DNA of 64,000 bases from Idiomarina aquatica (GTDB lineage: Bacteria > Pseudomonadota > Gammaproteobacteria > Enterobacterales > Alteromonadaceae). Both the position numbers and the translations under genes were made by a program. The stretch covers positions 682,001-746,000 of the forward strand of contig NZ_PIPS01000001.1 of assembly GCF_003987185.1 (NCBI RefSeq), read 5' to 3'. The notes beneath the pieces were generated by a model. The model had not been told where the DNA came from. It ran no database searches and was given only the letters and a program-made list of their open reading frames with translations. Positions 9,680 through 16,718 of this stretch are shown here, piece by piece (the stretch's first letter is position 1; every line of letters begins with the position of its first letter).

Positions 9680-10904
9680 GATTACACTCCTGTGCCAACG
9701 GGAACCACACGCCAATACATGTTCCCTTACCGACGTCACTGTCGATGGTTAATTTACCCAAGTGTCTGCGTACGATGTTATAAACCAGTGCCAGACCGAG
9801 ACCCGTGCCCTCGCCTTCGGGCTTGGTGGTATAAAATGGTTCCAGCGCGCGCTTGCGGGTTTCTTCACTCATGCCCTCGCCATTATCGGCTACTTCGATG
9901 TAAACAAATTGCTCGACGACACCGGTACGGATCGTGATCTGCCCAAATCGATTGATTGCTTGCAGCGCATTCACCAGCAGATTCATCATCACCTGATTAA
10001 ACTGAGCCGGATCGCAGGCAATATTGAGCGGACTGCCATTAAAGTCCCGTTGGATACGGGCTTTGTTTTTAATCTCATTATGCAGCACCCGCAAGGTGGT
10101 ATTGATCTGTTCGTGCACATTGCATTGCTCGACGTTACCGGGCGCCCGCGCGAACTGCGTCAGCGCTGAGGTGATTGAGGTGATGTGCGCGACGCCCTGT
10201 TGACTTTCCTGCAGCAAATCCAGTAAATCAGCCGCAATAAACTCGAAATTTTCCTGTTGCAGTCGTTGCTTTAACAGACCCTCAGCGTTATCCGTTAGTA
10301 CCTTGAGCAGTTTTTCCACATAATGACTGAGGCTGTTCAAGTTGGACTGTATGTAACCGACCGGGTTGTTGATTTCGTGGGCAATACCCGCTGACAGTTG
10401 CCCAAGCGCCGCCAGCTTCTCCGTTTGTAGCAGTTCATAATTGGTGTTTTCGAGCTTTTCCAGTAGCGCTTTTTGCTTGTTACGTTCATTCCGTAAGTGC
10501 TGCTCCCGCCGGCTCAGTTCCCGGTTCAGGCTTTCGGTGTATTTGCGTTCCTGGATCAATTGCTGTTGCAGCGCCAGATGTTGATCGGCCTGCATCAGTA
10601 TCAGTAATGCGGTGTCGTTATCCTGCGAGTGTGCTGACACAATAAACGGCCGACAGCCTTGAGCTGTGTTCAAATATAAGGTTTGTTGTTCGCAGTTCTG
10701 GCGCTGACGTAGCTTGATGTCGATGGCGGATAAGTAGTAAAGGCGCGAGGCCGCGGTTAGAACATTGTCCAGACTGGTATTGATGAGTTGCTCTGGTGTA
10801 CGTTTCAGCAACGCCGCAAACTCGGGACTCAGCTCATGCATGATGCGCCCGTCCAGCGCTATCCGCACGGCCAAACCAGGCCAGTCGGTCAAGTAATCGG
10901 TCAT
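9660..10904 (-). CDS. Soluble PAS histidine kinase, probable partner of the RsbQ-like hydrolase
   Basis: A 414-residue protein without membrane segments. It has an N-terminal PAS domain (1-105), a coiled coil (105-165), a HisKA box with GQLSAGIAHEINNP (His176) and an ATPase domain with ADNGEGM and GTGLGLALVYNIV. The PAS segment LDNVLTAASRLYYLSAI resembles the LLT-x-x-SR-x-FY pattern of the RsbP PAS domain that works with RsbQ in Bacillus subtilis. Its ATG overlaps the hydrolase stop by four bases (ATGA), so the two are coupled. The RsbP-type PAS assignment is recalled from family knowledge and needs a profile search. Confidence 0.85.
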   Translation of the reverse strand: MTDYLTDWPGLAVRIALDGRIMHELSPEFAALLKRTPEQLINTSLDNVLTAASRLYYLSAIDIKLRQRQNCEQQTLYLNTAQGCRPFIVSAHSQDNDTALLILMQADQHLALQQQLIQERKYTESLNRELSRREQHLRNERNKQKALLEKLENTNYELLQTEKLAALGQLSAGIAHEINNPVGYIQSNLNSLSHYVEKLLKVLTDNAEGLLKQRLQQENFEFIAADLLDLLQESQQGVAHITSITSALTQFARAPGNVEQCNVHEQINTTLRVLHNEIKNKARIQRDFNGSPLNIACDPAQFNQVMMNLLVNALQAINRFGQITIRTGVVEQFVYIEVADNGEGMSEETRKRALEPFYTTKPEGEGTGLGLALVYNIVRRHLGKLTIDSDVGKGTCIGVWFPLAQECNHGKQLE

Positions 10905-11722
10905 AAGGGCACCGTAGCCTGGTTGAGCACTCGTTCGATTTGCGCAATCACCTGGGCCGGTGCGCTGACATGCGGGTAATGTCCCCTGGCATCTATCACC
11001 GTCAGCTCGGCCTTAGGCAACTGAGCCACGGTGTACTCCGCCACCCGTTGCGGTACCACGATGTCTTTATTGGCCTGAACCACGGTTACCGGGCAATCAA
11101 CCTGCGCCAGTTCGGCGCGCACATCGGAATAAAAGGTCGCCCGCGCAAACGCTCGTACTATGCGCTGTTCACCGGCGCTAAACTGACGCGTCAGCTGTTC
11201 GGTCAGATCACGGCGTTCCGGGTTTTCCATCACTTGCGGTGCTAAACCCTGCGCCCAGGCAAAAAAGTTTTGTTCCATCATGACCATCAGTTGATCAACG
11301 TCTTCGCGGTCGAAGCCGCTTTGATAATGCGGTTTATCGTGAAGATAACGTGGTGACGGGTTAAGCATGACGATGTGCTTAAGCCGTTGCCGAATGGCCG
11401 GATAGGCAAGGGTTGCGATACTGCCGCTGACCGAGTGGGCAACCAGGATCAAGTGCTCGGACTCGAGACTGTTAACGACGTCGATTAAATCCTGCGCATA
11501 GCCGCTGAGCGACTGATAACGCTGTTCATCGTATTGGCTCAGGTCAGAATCACCGCTGCCGACGTAATCAAAGGTCACCACCGTAGCGCGGTCATGAAAT
11601 GCAGGCGCAACCTGATGCCAGATGCTCTGATCGCAGCCAAAGCCGTGCGCAAACAGCAGCGTCGGCGACCCGGTTCCGATGACTTTTACGTTATTCCTTA
11701 ACCGTACCGCTTTATCTTCCAT
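10901..11722 (-). CDS. RsbQ/KAI2-like alpha/beta hydrolase
   Basis: A 273-residue alpha/beta hydrolase closely resembling RsbQ of Bacillus and the plant KAI2/D14 receptors: NNVKVIGTGSPTLLFAHGF at the N-terminus, GCDQSIWHQVAPAF, FDYVGSGDSDLSQYD, nucleophile Ser97 in HSVSG, Asp220 in ANKDIVVP and His248 in ARGHYPHVS. RsbQ-type proteins act as signalling hydrolases that hand a small-molecule signal to a PAS domain. This gene is first in a four-gene operon and overlaps a PAS kinase by four bases, which supports a sensory rather than a metabolic role. The ligand is unknown. Confidence 0.9.
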   Translation of the reverse strand: MEDKAVRLRNNVKVIGTGSPTLLFAHGFGCDQSIWHQVAPAFHDRATVVTFDYVGSGDSDLSQYDEQRYQSLSGYAQDLIDVVNSLESEHLILVAHSVSGSIATLAYPAIRQRLKHIVMLNPSPRYLHDKPHYQSGFDREDVDQLMVMMEQNFFAWAQGLAPQVMENPERRDLTEQLTRQFSAGEQRIVRAFARATFYSDVRAELAQVDCPVTVVQANKDIVVPQRVAEYTVAQLPKAELTVIDARGHYPHVSAPAQVIAQIERVLNQATVPL

Positions 11723-11825
11723 GCTAAACGACTCATATTGTTAACATTTCGTTTACGAGTCTTACCATAAAGCATAAAAAATAGAAAGTCCGACCAGCCT
11801 ATTTATACGGGGTGCGGCAACGCCA

Positions 11826-12605
11826 TTATTTAAAAGGAATGCGTAAAAGCCCCCACAAACGCGTGGTCAAGTTACCGTCCCGATAGTGTTCGAGGCCGAT
11901 GTCGATGTGGTCAGAACCGGCGCTGGGCTGGTCGGTATAGCTGTTAAACAGGTGATCCCACCAGCTCACGCTAAAACCATAATTGGAGTTGGTTTCCTGC
12001 TTTACGCTGCTGTGGTGGATGCGATGCAATTCCTGCGTAATTAAGACTTTTCTTACCCGCGCTTCCCATTTCGGTGGCAACGCCACATTGCCGTGATTAA
12101 ACAGGGAACAGGCATTCAGCACCACTTCGAACACGATAATGGCCAATATCGGCGCGCCGAGGGCAACGGCAACCGCCGCTTTGATGCCGAGGCTGAGGAG
12201 GATCTCAAGCGGATGAAAACGCAGGCCGGTGGTGACGTCAAAGTCAGGATCGGCGTGATGCACCCGGTGCAAACGCCATAGAATGGGAATGCGGTGAAAA
12301 GCGCGGTGTTGCCAGTAAATGGCGATATCGAAAAGCAAGAAGCTGAGTACTACTTCCAGCCAGAGCGGCCAGCTAACGACGTTAAACAAGCCCACGCCCT
12401 GCTGTTGTGCCCATACCGCCGCGCCGACGACCCCTGCGGGTACCGCCAGACGCGCGATCAGTGTATCAATGGCAACAATACCGAGGTTCGCCGGCCAGCG
12501 CTGCCAACGGGTATAGCGCGACTGTCGTTTCGGCCGCCACAACTCCCAGCCGATCATCAACGCCAGCACCGTCACAAAAATCGTCAGTCGAACTATCGTT
12601 TCCAT
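11826..12605 (-). CDS. Sterol desaturase / fatty acid hydroxylase family protein
   Basis: A 259-residue membrane protein with several hydrophobic helices and the eight-histidine di-iron pattern of the family: HRAFH near residue 102, HRVHH near 115 and HRIHH near 200, plus HGN near 172. Such enzymes hydroxylate or desaturate lipids at the membrane; the substrate here cannot be told. It sits alone on the minus strand between the rsbQ-like operon and a repeat-filled gap. No neighbour suggests a pathway. Confidence 0.85.
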   Translation of the reverse strand: METIVRLTIFVTVLALMIGWELWRPKRQSRYTRWQRWPANLGIVAIDTLIARLAVPAGVVGAAVWAQQQGVGLFNVVSWPLWLEVVLSFLLFDIAIYWQHRAFHRIPILWRLHRVHHADPDFDVTTGLRFHPLEILLSLGIKAAVAVALGAPILAIIVFEVVLNACSLFNHGNVALPPKWEARVRKVLITQELHRIHHSSVKQETNSNYGFSVSWWDHLFNSYTDQPSAGSDHIDIGLEHYRDGNLTTRLWGLLRIPFK

Positions 12606-12606
12606 T

Positions 12607-12643
12607 AACCCCTTTTAACCCTTTAACCCTTTAACCCTTTAAC
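12607..12643. repeat. Tandem 8-bp repeat (AACCCTTT)n
   Basis: About four copies of AACCCTTT lie directly between the sterol-desaturase-family start codon and the 175-base repeat. A shorter version (AAACCTTT twice) precedes the other copy of that repeat at 56801-56818, so the tandem tract seems to belong to the same element. It occupies the upstream region where the promoter and leader of the minus-strand gene should lie. Confidence 0.8.
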
Positions 12644-12816
12644 CGCAGAGAGCACAGAGAGCGCGGAGGTTTTTTTATTGTAAAACCACCAGCCCCTCTC
12701 ATGATATCAACCGCGGTGGTGACAACAGGCACACAGCATCAACCCAACAAAAAAACCAACCCATTGGGTTTTCCATTAAAGGTCTTTTCTCTGCGGTTCT
12801 CCGCGCCCTCAGCGGT
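12642..12816. repeat. 175-bp intergenic repeat, copy 1 (CCGCAGAG...CTCTGCGG ends)
   Basis: Nearly identical to 56819-56990. Its ends are inverted: it opens ACCGCAGAGAGCACAGAG and closes with CTCTGCGGTTCTCCGCGCCCTCAGCGGT read on the plus strand. Shared inner landmarks include ACCACCAGCCCCTCTCATGATATCAA, GGTGGTGACAACAGGCACAC and CCCATTGGGTTTTCCATTAAA. It contains no open frame of note. It behaves like a non-autonomous palindromic repeat, MITE-like in form, though no target duplication is obvious. Confidence 0.8.
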
Positions 12817-12831
12817 GAAAACCTCTGCAGC

Positions 12832-13452
12832 TTAGTGTTTATCCGTCATTTTCAATGTTCGGTAGCCGCTCCACAAGCGTGTGATGGCGGTTATCCAGCA
12901 AGCCGCGGCGAACACGTAGGCAAGCGTTGCGAAGTGCTGCGGCCATACGCAAAAGGCGATGAAGGCGACGATGGTTTCGAAACCTTCGGTTAATCCGCCC
13001 ATATAATGCAGCGACTTGTTTGGGTAGCTGACATTATCAATGCCGCGCTTGGCAGCGACACCGGCAAACGCCAGAAAAGTCGAGCCGGTACCGGTAAAGG
13101 TTAGCATCAGCACCCCGGCAGCGATGGCATTTTGCGATACGTCCGCGATTAAAAAGCCCAGTACCACGGCGTTGTAAAACATAAAATCCAGCACGATGTC
13201 CAGATAGCCACCGGCATCGGTGAGTCTTGTCTGTCGTGCCACCGCACCGTCCAACCCATCGGCGAGCCGGTTCAGCAGAATGAACAACAGCGCCAGCGTG
13301 TAGTACTCCCAGGCCAGTGCCGGCAACGCCAGCAAACCGACAAAAAATCCGCCTAGGGTGACCTGATCAGCATTGATGTTACGGCGGATAAGCCAGCCGG
13401 CGGGCGCATGCAGCAACTGCCTCGTTACCGGTGTCAGCAGCGGATCAATCAT
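12832..13452 (-). CDS. ynjF: YnjF-like CDP-alcohol phosphatidyltransferase family protein
   Basis: A 206-residue membrane enzyme with the CDP-alcohol phosphatidyltransferase signature ADGLDGAVARQTRLTDAGG followed by YLDIVLD. The spacer between AR and the following G is seven residues, against the usual eight. E. coli has an equivalent gene, ynjF, at the end of the ynj transporter operon, and the order here is the same. The start at 13452 gives an eight-base overlap with ynjD (ATGATTGA); a GTG at 13485 would extend it. The phospholipid product is unknown, and the function of the Ynj system is not established even in E. coli. Confidence 0.82.
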   Translation of the reverse strand: MIDPLLTPVTRQLLHAPAGWLIRRNINADQVTLGGFFVGLLALPALAWEYYTLALLFILLNRLADGLDGAVARQTRLTDAGGYLDIVLDFMFYNAVVLGFLIADVSQNAIAAGVLMLTFTGTGSTFLAFAGVAAKRGIDNVSYPNKSLHYMGGLTEGFETIVAFIAFCVWPQHFATLAYVFAAACWITAITRLWSGYRTLKMTDKH

Positions 13453-14089
13453 TGTGTTTCCCCAGTTCAAGCAACGGGCCGTCACCGTGATCGGCCGGGT
13501 CGTGTGTGACTAATACCGCAGCGATATTACGGGCCTTTATTTGCGCAAAGGTCCAGTCACGAATTTGTTGACGCAGTTGGGTATCCAGCGCCGAAAAAGG
13601 TTCATCCAGCAAAATCGCACGCGGCTCGGCCAGTAACGAGCGCACCAGCGCGATGCGCGCTTGTTCTCCACCGCTGAGTTCGGCTGGCATCGCCTCAGCT
13701 TTGCTCTGCAGCCCGACCGCATCGAGCGCGTGTGCGGCGCGCTGCAGTTGCTCACTGCGGCTTGCGCGCGGGAGCGCAAACATCAGGTTTTGCAGCACGC
13801 TAAGGTGCGGAAATAAGTCGCCCTTTTGATACATGAGTCCGATACGTCGCCGCTCAATGGGATACTCATCAATACGTTGTTGGCCCAGCCAAAGTTCGCC
13901 GTTGGCGTCGAAATCGGTTAACGGTTCGCCCAATATCCAGCGCAACACGGTGCTTTTACCACTGCCGCTGGGGCCGATGAGCGTGGCGATTTCGCCGGGC
14001 TCAACGTCAAGCCGGTCAATGCTGACCAACGGTTGCTGGCGACGAGTAATCATCAGCGAACGTATTCGTAAGGCATCAGTAACTGACAT
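13445..14089 (-). CDS. ynjD: YnjD-like ABC transporter ATPase
   Basis: A 214-residue ATP-binding subunit with Walker A GPSGSGKST near residues 38-46, signature LSGGEQARIALVRSLL, Walker B AILLDEP and switch His in LVTHDPAD. Closest in kind to the thiamine/putrescine-type importers (ThiQ, YnjD). It overlaps the permease gene upstream by 14 bases and ynjF downstream by eight, so the transporter is translated as a coupled unit. Confidence 0.87.
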   Translation of the reverse strand: MSVTDALRIRSLMITRRQQPLVSIDRLDVEPGEIATLIGPSGSGKSTVLRWILGEPLTDFDANGELWLGQQRIDEYPIERRRIGLMYQKGDLFPHLSVLQNLMFALPRASRSEQLQRAAHALDAVGLQSKAEAMPAELSGGEQARIALVRSLLAEPRAILLDEPFSALDTQLRQQIRDWTFAQIKARNIAAVLVTHDPADHGDGPLLELGKHND

Positions 14090-15665
14090 CGGTACCTCGT
14101 TGTCGGGTTTGCATGAACATCACCAGCGATAACACCAGCAGCGGCAACAGCGCCTGCATCAGCGCGTACAACGAAGCCAGCCGCCAGTCGCCGCCGGACG
14201 CAATGCTGACCGCTTCGGTGGTTAAGGTTGGCACGGTGCCGCCGGCCAGCCACAGTGTCGGCAGGTATTGCGCAATACTCACCGAAAAGGCGATGGCAAA
14301 CGCGGTTAATAACGGTCCTCGCATCATCCCGGGCACCAGTGTAAACCAGGCTCGGCGGTAGCTGTAGCCTAAACTTTGTGCCTGATAAAGCCAGCGTTGA
14401 CTCAGATTGACCCAAGCGCCGTGCAGAACCAGATAGGCGTAAGGGAAGCCAAACGCGACATGCGCCCACAGCAACAGCGGACCCTCCGAGCCCTGCCCCA
14501 GCAGGTGTTGCCAGCCCAGCACCAGTACCAGTTGTGGTAACAGCAACAGCAGTAGCGGTACGACGTTGAGCTGCCGTTGTCCGCGTTGCCGCTGATGCTC
14601 AAGTACCGCAACCGCAGCGGCAACGGATAACAGTCCGGTCAGCAACGCCAGCCAGAATGTGTCCCACAGTAACGGCGCCAGATGGGGCCATTCTGTCAGC
14701 CAACGTTGCGGTTGCCATTGTTGTGGCAACAGCGCCGGATAGAACCAACTGCCGGCCAGGCTATGCAGCAACAGTGCCAGTACCACCAATAACGACACTA
14801 TCACCAGCGTCGGGGTGAGCAGGCGACCACCGCCGGCCAGTAGCCGGCGCCAGCGCGAAGCCGTGGTTTTCACCAGACCTTGCCGGGCGCGGTCCGCCAG
14901 TCGCTGATAGCCGTTTACCGTAACCGTCGCCGCCAGCAGCAACACCGCACCGGCCAGGATCAATAGCCATACGCCGATGGCCGCCGCTTCCGTATTCGCC
15001 CATTGGTAATGTTGTTCAAACGCAACCACCGCGAGTAAGCCCGGCGCGTTAGGCCCCAGCAACAAAGGGATATCAACCACCGAAACGGTATAAATAATGA
15101 TCGCCGCCAGCGGCAACTTCAGCCGTTGCAACAGCTCAGGAACAATCAGCCACCACCAGGCTCGGGTTGCCGACCAGCCCAGACTCTGAGCCTGCAGCAA
15201 CCAGCGTTGTAGCGGCAACTGTTTAAGCTGGGTGGCGATCATCAAGAGCAGAAAGGGCAGTTCTTTCAGCACCAGCACGACGGTTAGCGTGAGCAGTGAC
15301 TTTTCCGGCAAGGGCCAGCCGTTTGCCGGCACCGGTAGCCAACCACTCAGGGCATCAATAACACGCACCAGGTAGCCACTGGGACTGAACAAAAACATCA
15401 CACCAACCGCGAAAGCAACATGCGGAGTCGCCAGTAACACACTCAGTGCACTGAACCATCGGCTTGTTGCCAACGTCCGCGCCGCCGACAGGCTCAGCCA
15501 GGTCACCACCAAGGTACTCAGTAACGTCACCAACAACGTTTGCATCAGCGCGTTCAGCCACGGCGCCAGTGTCATCGCGGACGGCCACTGCAGTGCCGGC
15601 AACGCCGCCAGCAACGGTAACCCGACCAGCAGCAGTAGTACCGTTATTGAAAGCGCTCTGACCAC
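14076..15665 (-). CDS. ynjC: YnjC-like fused ABC permease
   Basis: A 529-residue permease of about twelve membrane segments made of two tandem binding-protein-dependent permease units, each with an EAA-type loop (first around LQAQSLGWSATRAWWWLIVPELL near 160-180, second around YQAQSLGYSYRRAWFTLVPGMM near 435-455). The two-in-one layout matches YnjC and ThiP. It overlaps the substrate-binding gene by 22 bases and the ATPase gene by 14. The transported substrate is unknown. Confidence 0.87.
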   Translation of the reverse strand: MVRALSITVLLLLVGLPLLAALPALQWPSAMTLAPWLNALMQTLLVTLLSTLVVTWLSLSAARTLATSRWFSALSVLLATPHVAFAVGVMFLFSPSGYLVRVIDALSGWLPVPANGWPLPEKSLLTLTVVLVLKELPFLLLMIATQLKQLPLQRWLLQAQSLGWSATRAWWWLIVPELLQRLKLPLAAIIIYTVSVVDIPLLLGPNAPGLLAVVAFEQHYQWANTEAAAIGVWLLILAGAVLLLAATVTVNGYQRLADRARQGLVKTTASRWRRLLAGGGRLLTPTLVIVSLLVVLALLLHSLAGSWFYPALLPQQWQPQRWLTEWPHLAPLLWDTFWLALLTGLLSVAAAVAVLEHQRQRGQRQLNVVPLLLLLLPQLVLVLGWQHLLGQGSEGPLLLWAHVAFGFPYAYLVLHGAWVNLSQRWLYQAQSLGYSYRRAWFTLVPGMMRGPLLTAFAIAFSVSIAQYLPTLWLAGGTVPTLTTEAVSIASGGDWRLASLYALMQALLPLLVLSLVMFMQTRQRGTDVSY

Positions 15666-16717
15666 GCCTGCTCCAGATACGCTTGCCAGCTGGCATGAAA
15701 ATCGGCCGCCACCGGTAACCGCTCGGTTTCGTCATCAGCGCTCAAACGGATTACCGCCGGATCGCCCCAGCCGTCGAGTTGCGCCTTACGACGCTGCGCT
15801 TTCTCGCTCAGCAGAAAATTAATGACTTGAGTTGCAGACGGTTTCGCTTTCGCCGTTGTCGGCACCGCCAGGTAATGATGGTTGGTTATGGCAGCCTCAC
15901 CCAGTATCACCCGCTGCGTTTGCGCCGGAATCCGGCCTTGATTCACCAGCGTCTGAACGTCGTTCGGGTTAAAGCTTACAGCAATATGTAAGACACCATT
16001 AGCAAACCAGTTTTGCATTTCAGCGGCCGAAGCAGGGAAGTTTTCACCCTGTTGCCATAACAAGGGGTGCAATCGCTCGAGATAATTCCAGAGCGGTCGG
16101 GTTAAAGCATCGGCATCGACCTCAGTCACCGGTTGCTGGAACGGCTCATGGTTTTCGCTCAGCGACAGCAATAACGCTTTTAGAAACGTGGTACCGTGAA
16201 ACTCTGGAGGCTTTGGATAACTGATGGTGCCGGGATGTTGCTCAGCGTACAGCAGCAATTGTTCGGCCGATACGGCATCGCCGATAAGGCACTCGTTGCA
16301 GCTCAACAGATAGAATTGCCCAAGTCCCCAGGGTACTTCCAAGCCGTCAACCGGCTCACCGAAGTCCGTGCGCCAATTCAGTTCATTGCTCACCTGACTT
16401 AGATTGCTGACCTTATCAGCGACTGGGTAAAGCTTCCCTGCGGCCTTTAAAGCGTGAAAATTTTCACCATTAATCCACAACAAATCGGCATTGCTACGAC
16501 CATCCGTCAGTTGTTTTACCACCTCGGCAATGTCAGCGACTTTGACATGACGCAGCTCGATATCCTGCCGACGCAACTCGGTTGCAGCCCAGCGCAAATA
16601 GTCATTGACCGCCGGGTTACCGCCCCAGGCGTAAAAATACACGGTTTGCGTCTGTGCCAGACTGACGGCGGGCAACAGGCTCGCAATAACGATCAAACAC
16701 AATAACCACCCTCTCAT
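15644..16717 (-). CDS. ynjB: YnjB-like periplasmic substrate-binding protein
   Basis: A 357-residue exported protein: signal peptide MRGWLLCLIVIASLLPAVSLA, then a type II solute-binding fold beginning QTVYFYAWGGNPAVNDYLRW. It resembles spermidine/putrescine- and thiamine-type binding proteins, but E. coli YnjB has no settled ligand. It begins directly after the stop of the upstream fusion gene (one-base gap), so the transporter sits in the same transcript as the TonB receptor and flavoprotein. Confidence 0.85.
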   Translation of the reverse strand: MRGWLLCLIVIASLLPAVSLAQTQTVYFYAWGGNPAVNDYLRWAATELRRQDIELRHVKVADIAEVVKQLTDGRSNADLLWINGENFHALKAAGKLYPVADKVSNLSQVSNELNWRTDFGEPVDGLEVPWGLGQFYLLSCNECLIGDAVSAEQLLLYAEQHPGTISYPKPPEFHGTTFLKALLLSLSENHEPFQQPVTEVDADALTRPLWNYLERLHPLLWQQGENFPASAAEMQNWFANGVLHIAVSFNPNDVQTLVNQGRIPAQTQRVILGEAAITNHHYLAVPTTAKAKPSATQVINFLLSEKAQRRKAQLDGWGDPAVIRLSADDETERLPVAADFHASWQAYLEQAWSERFQ

Positions 16718-16718
16718 G

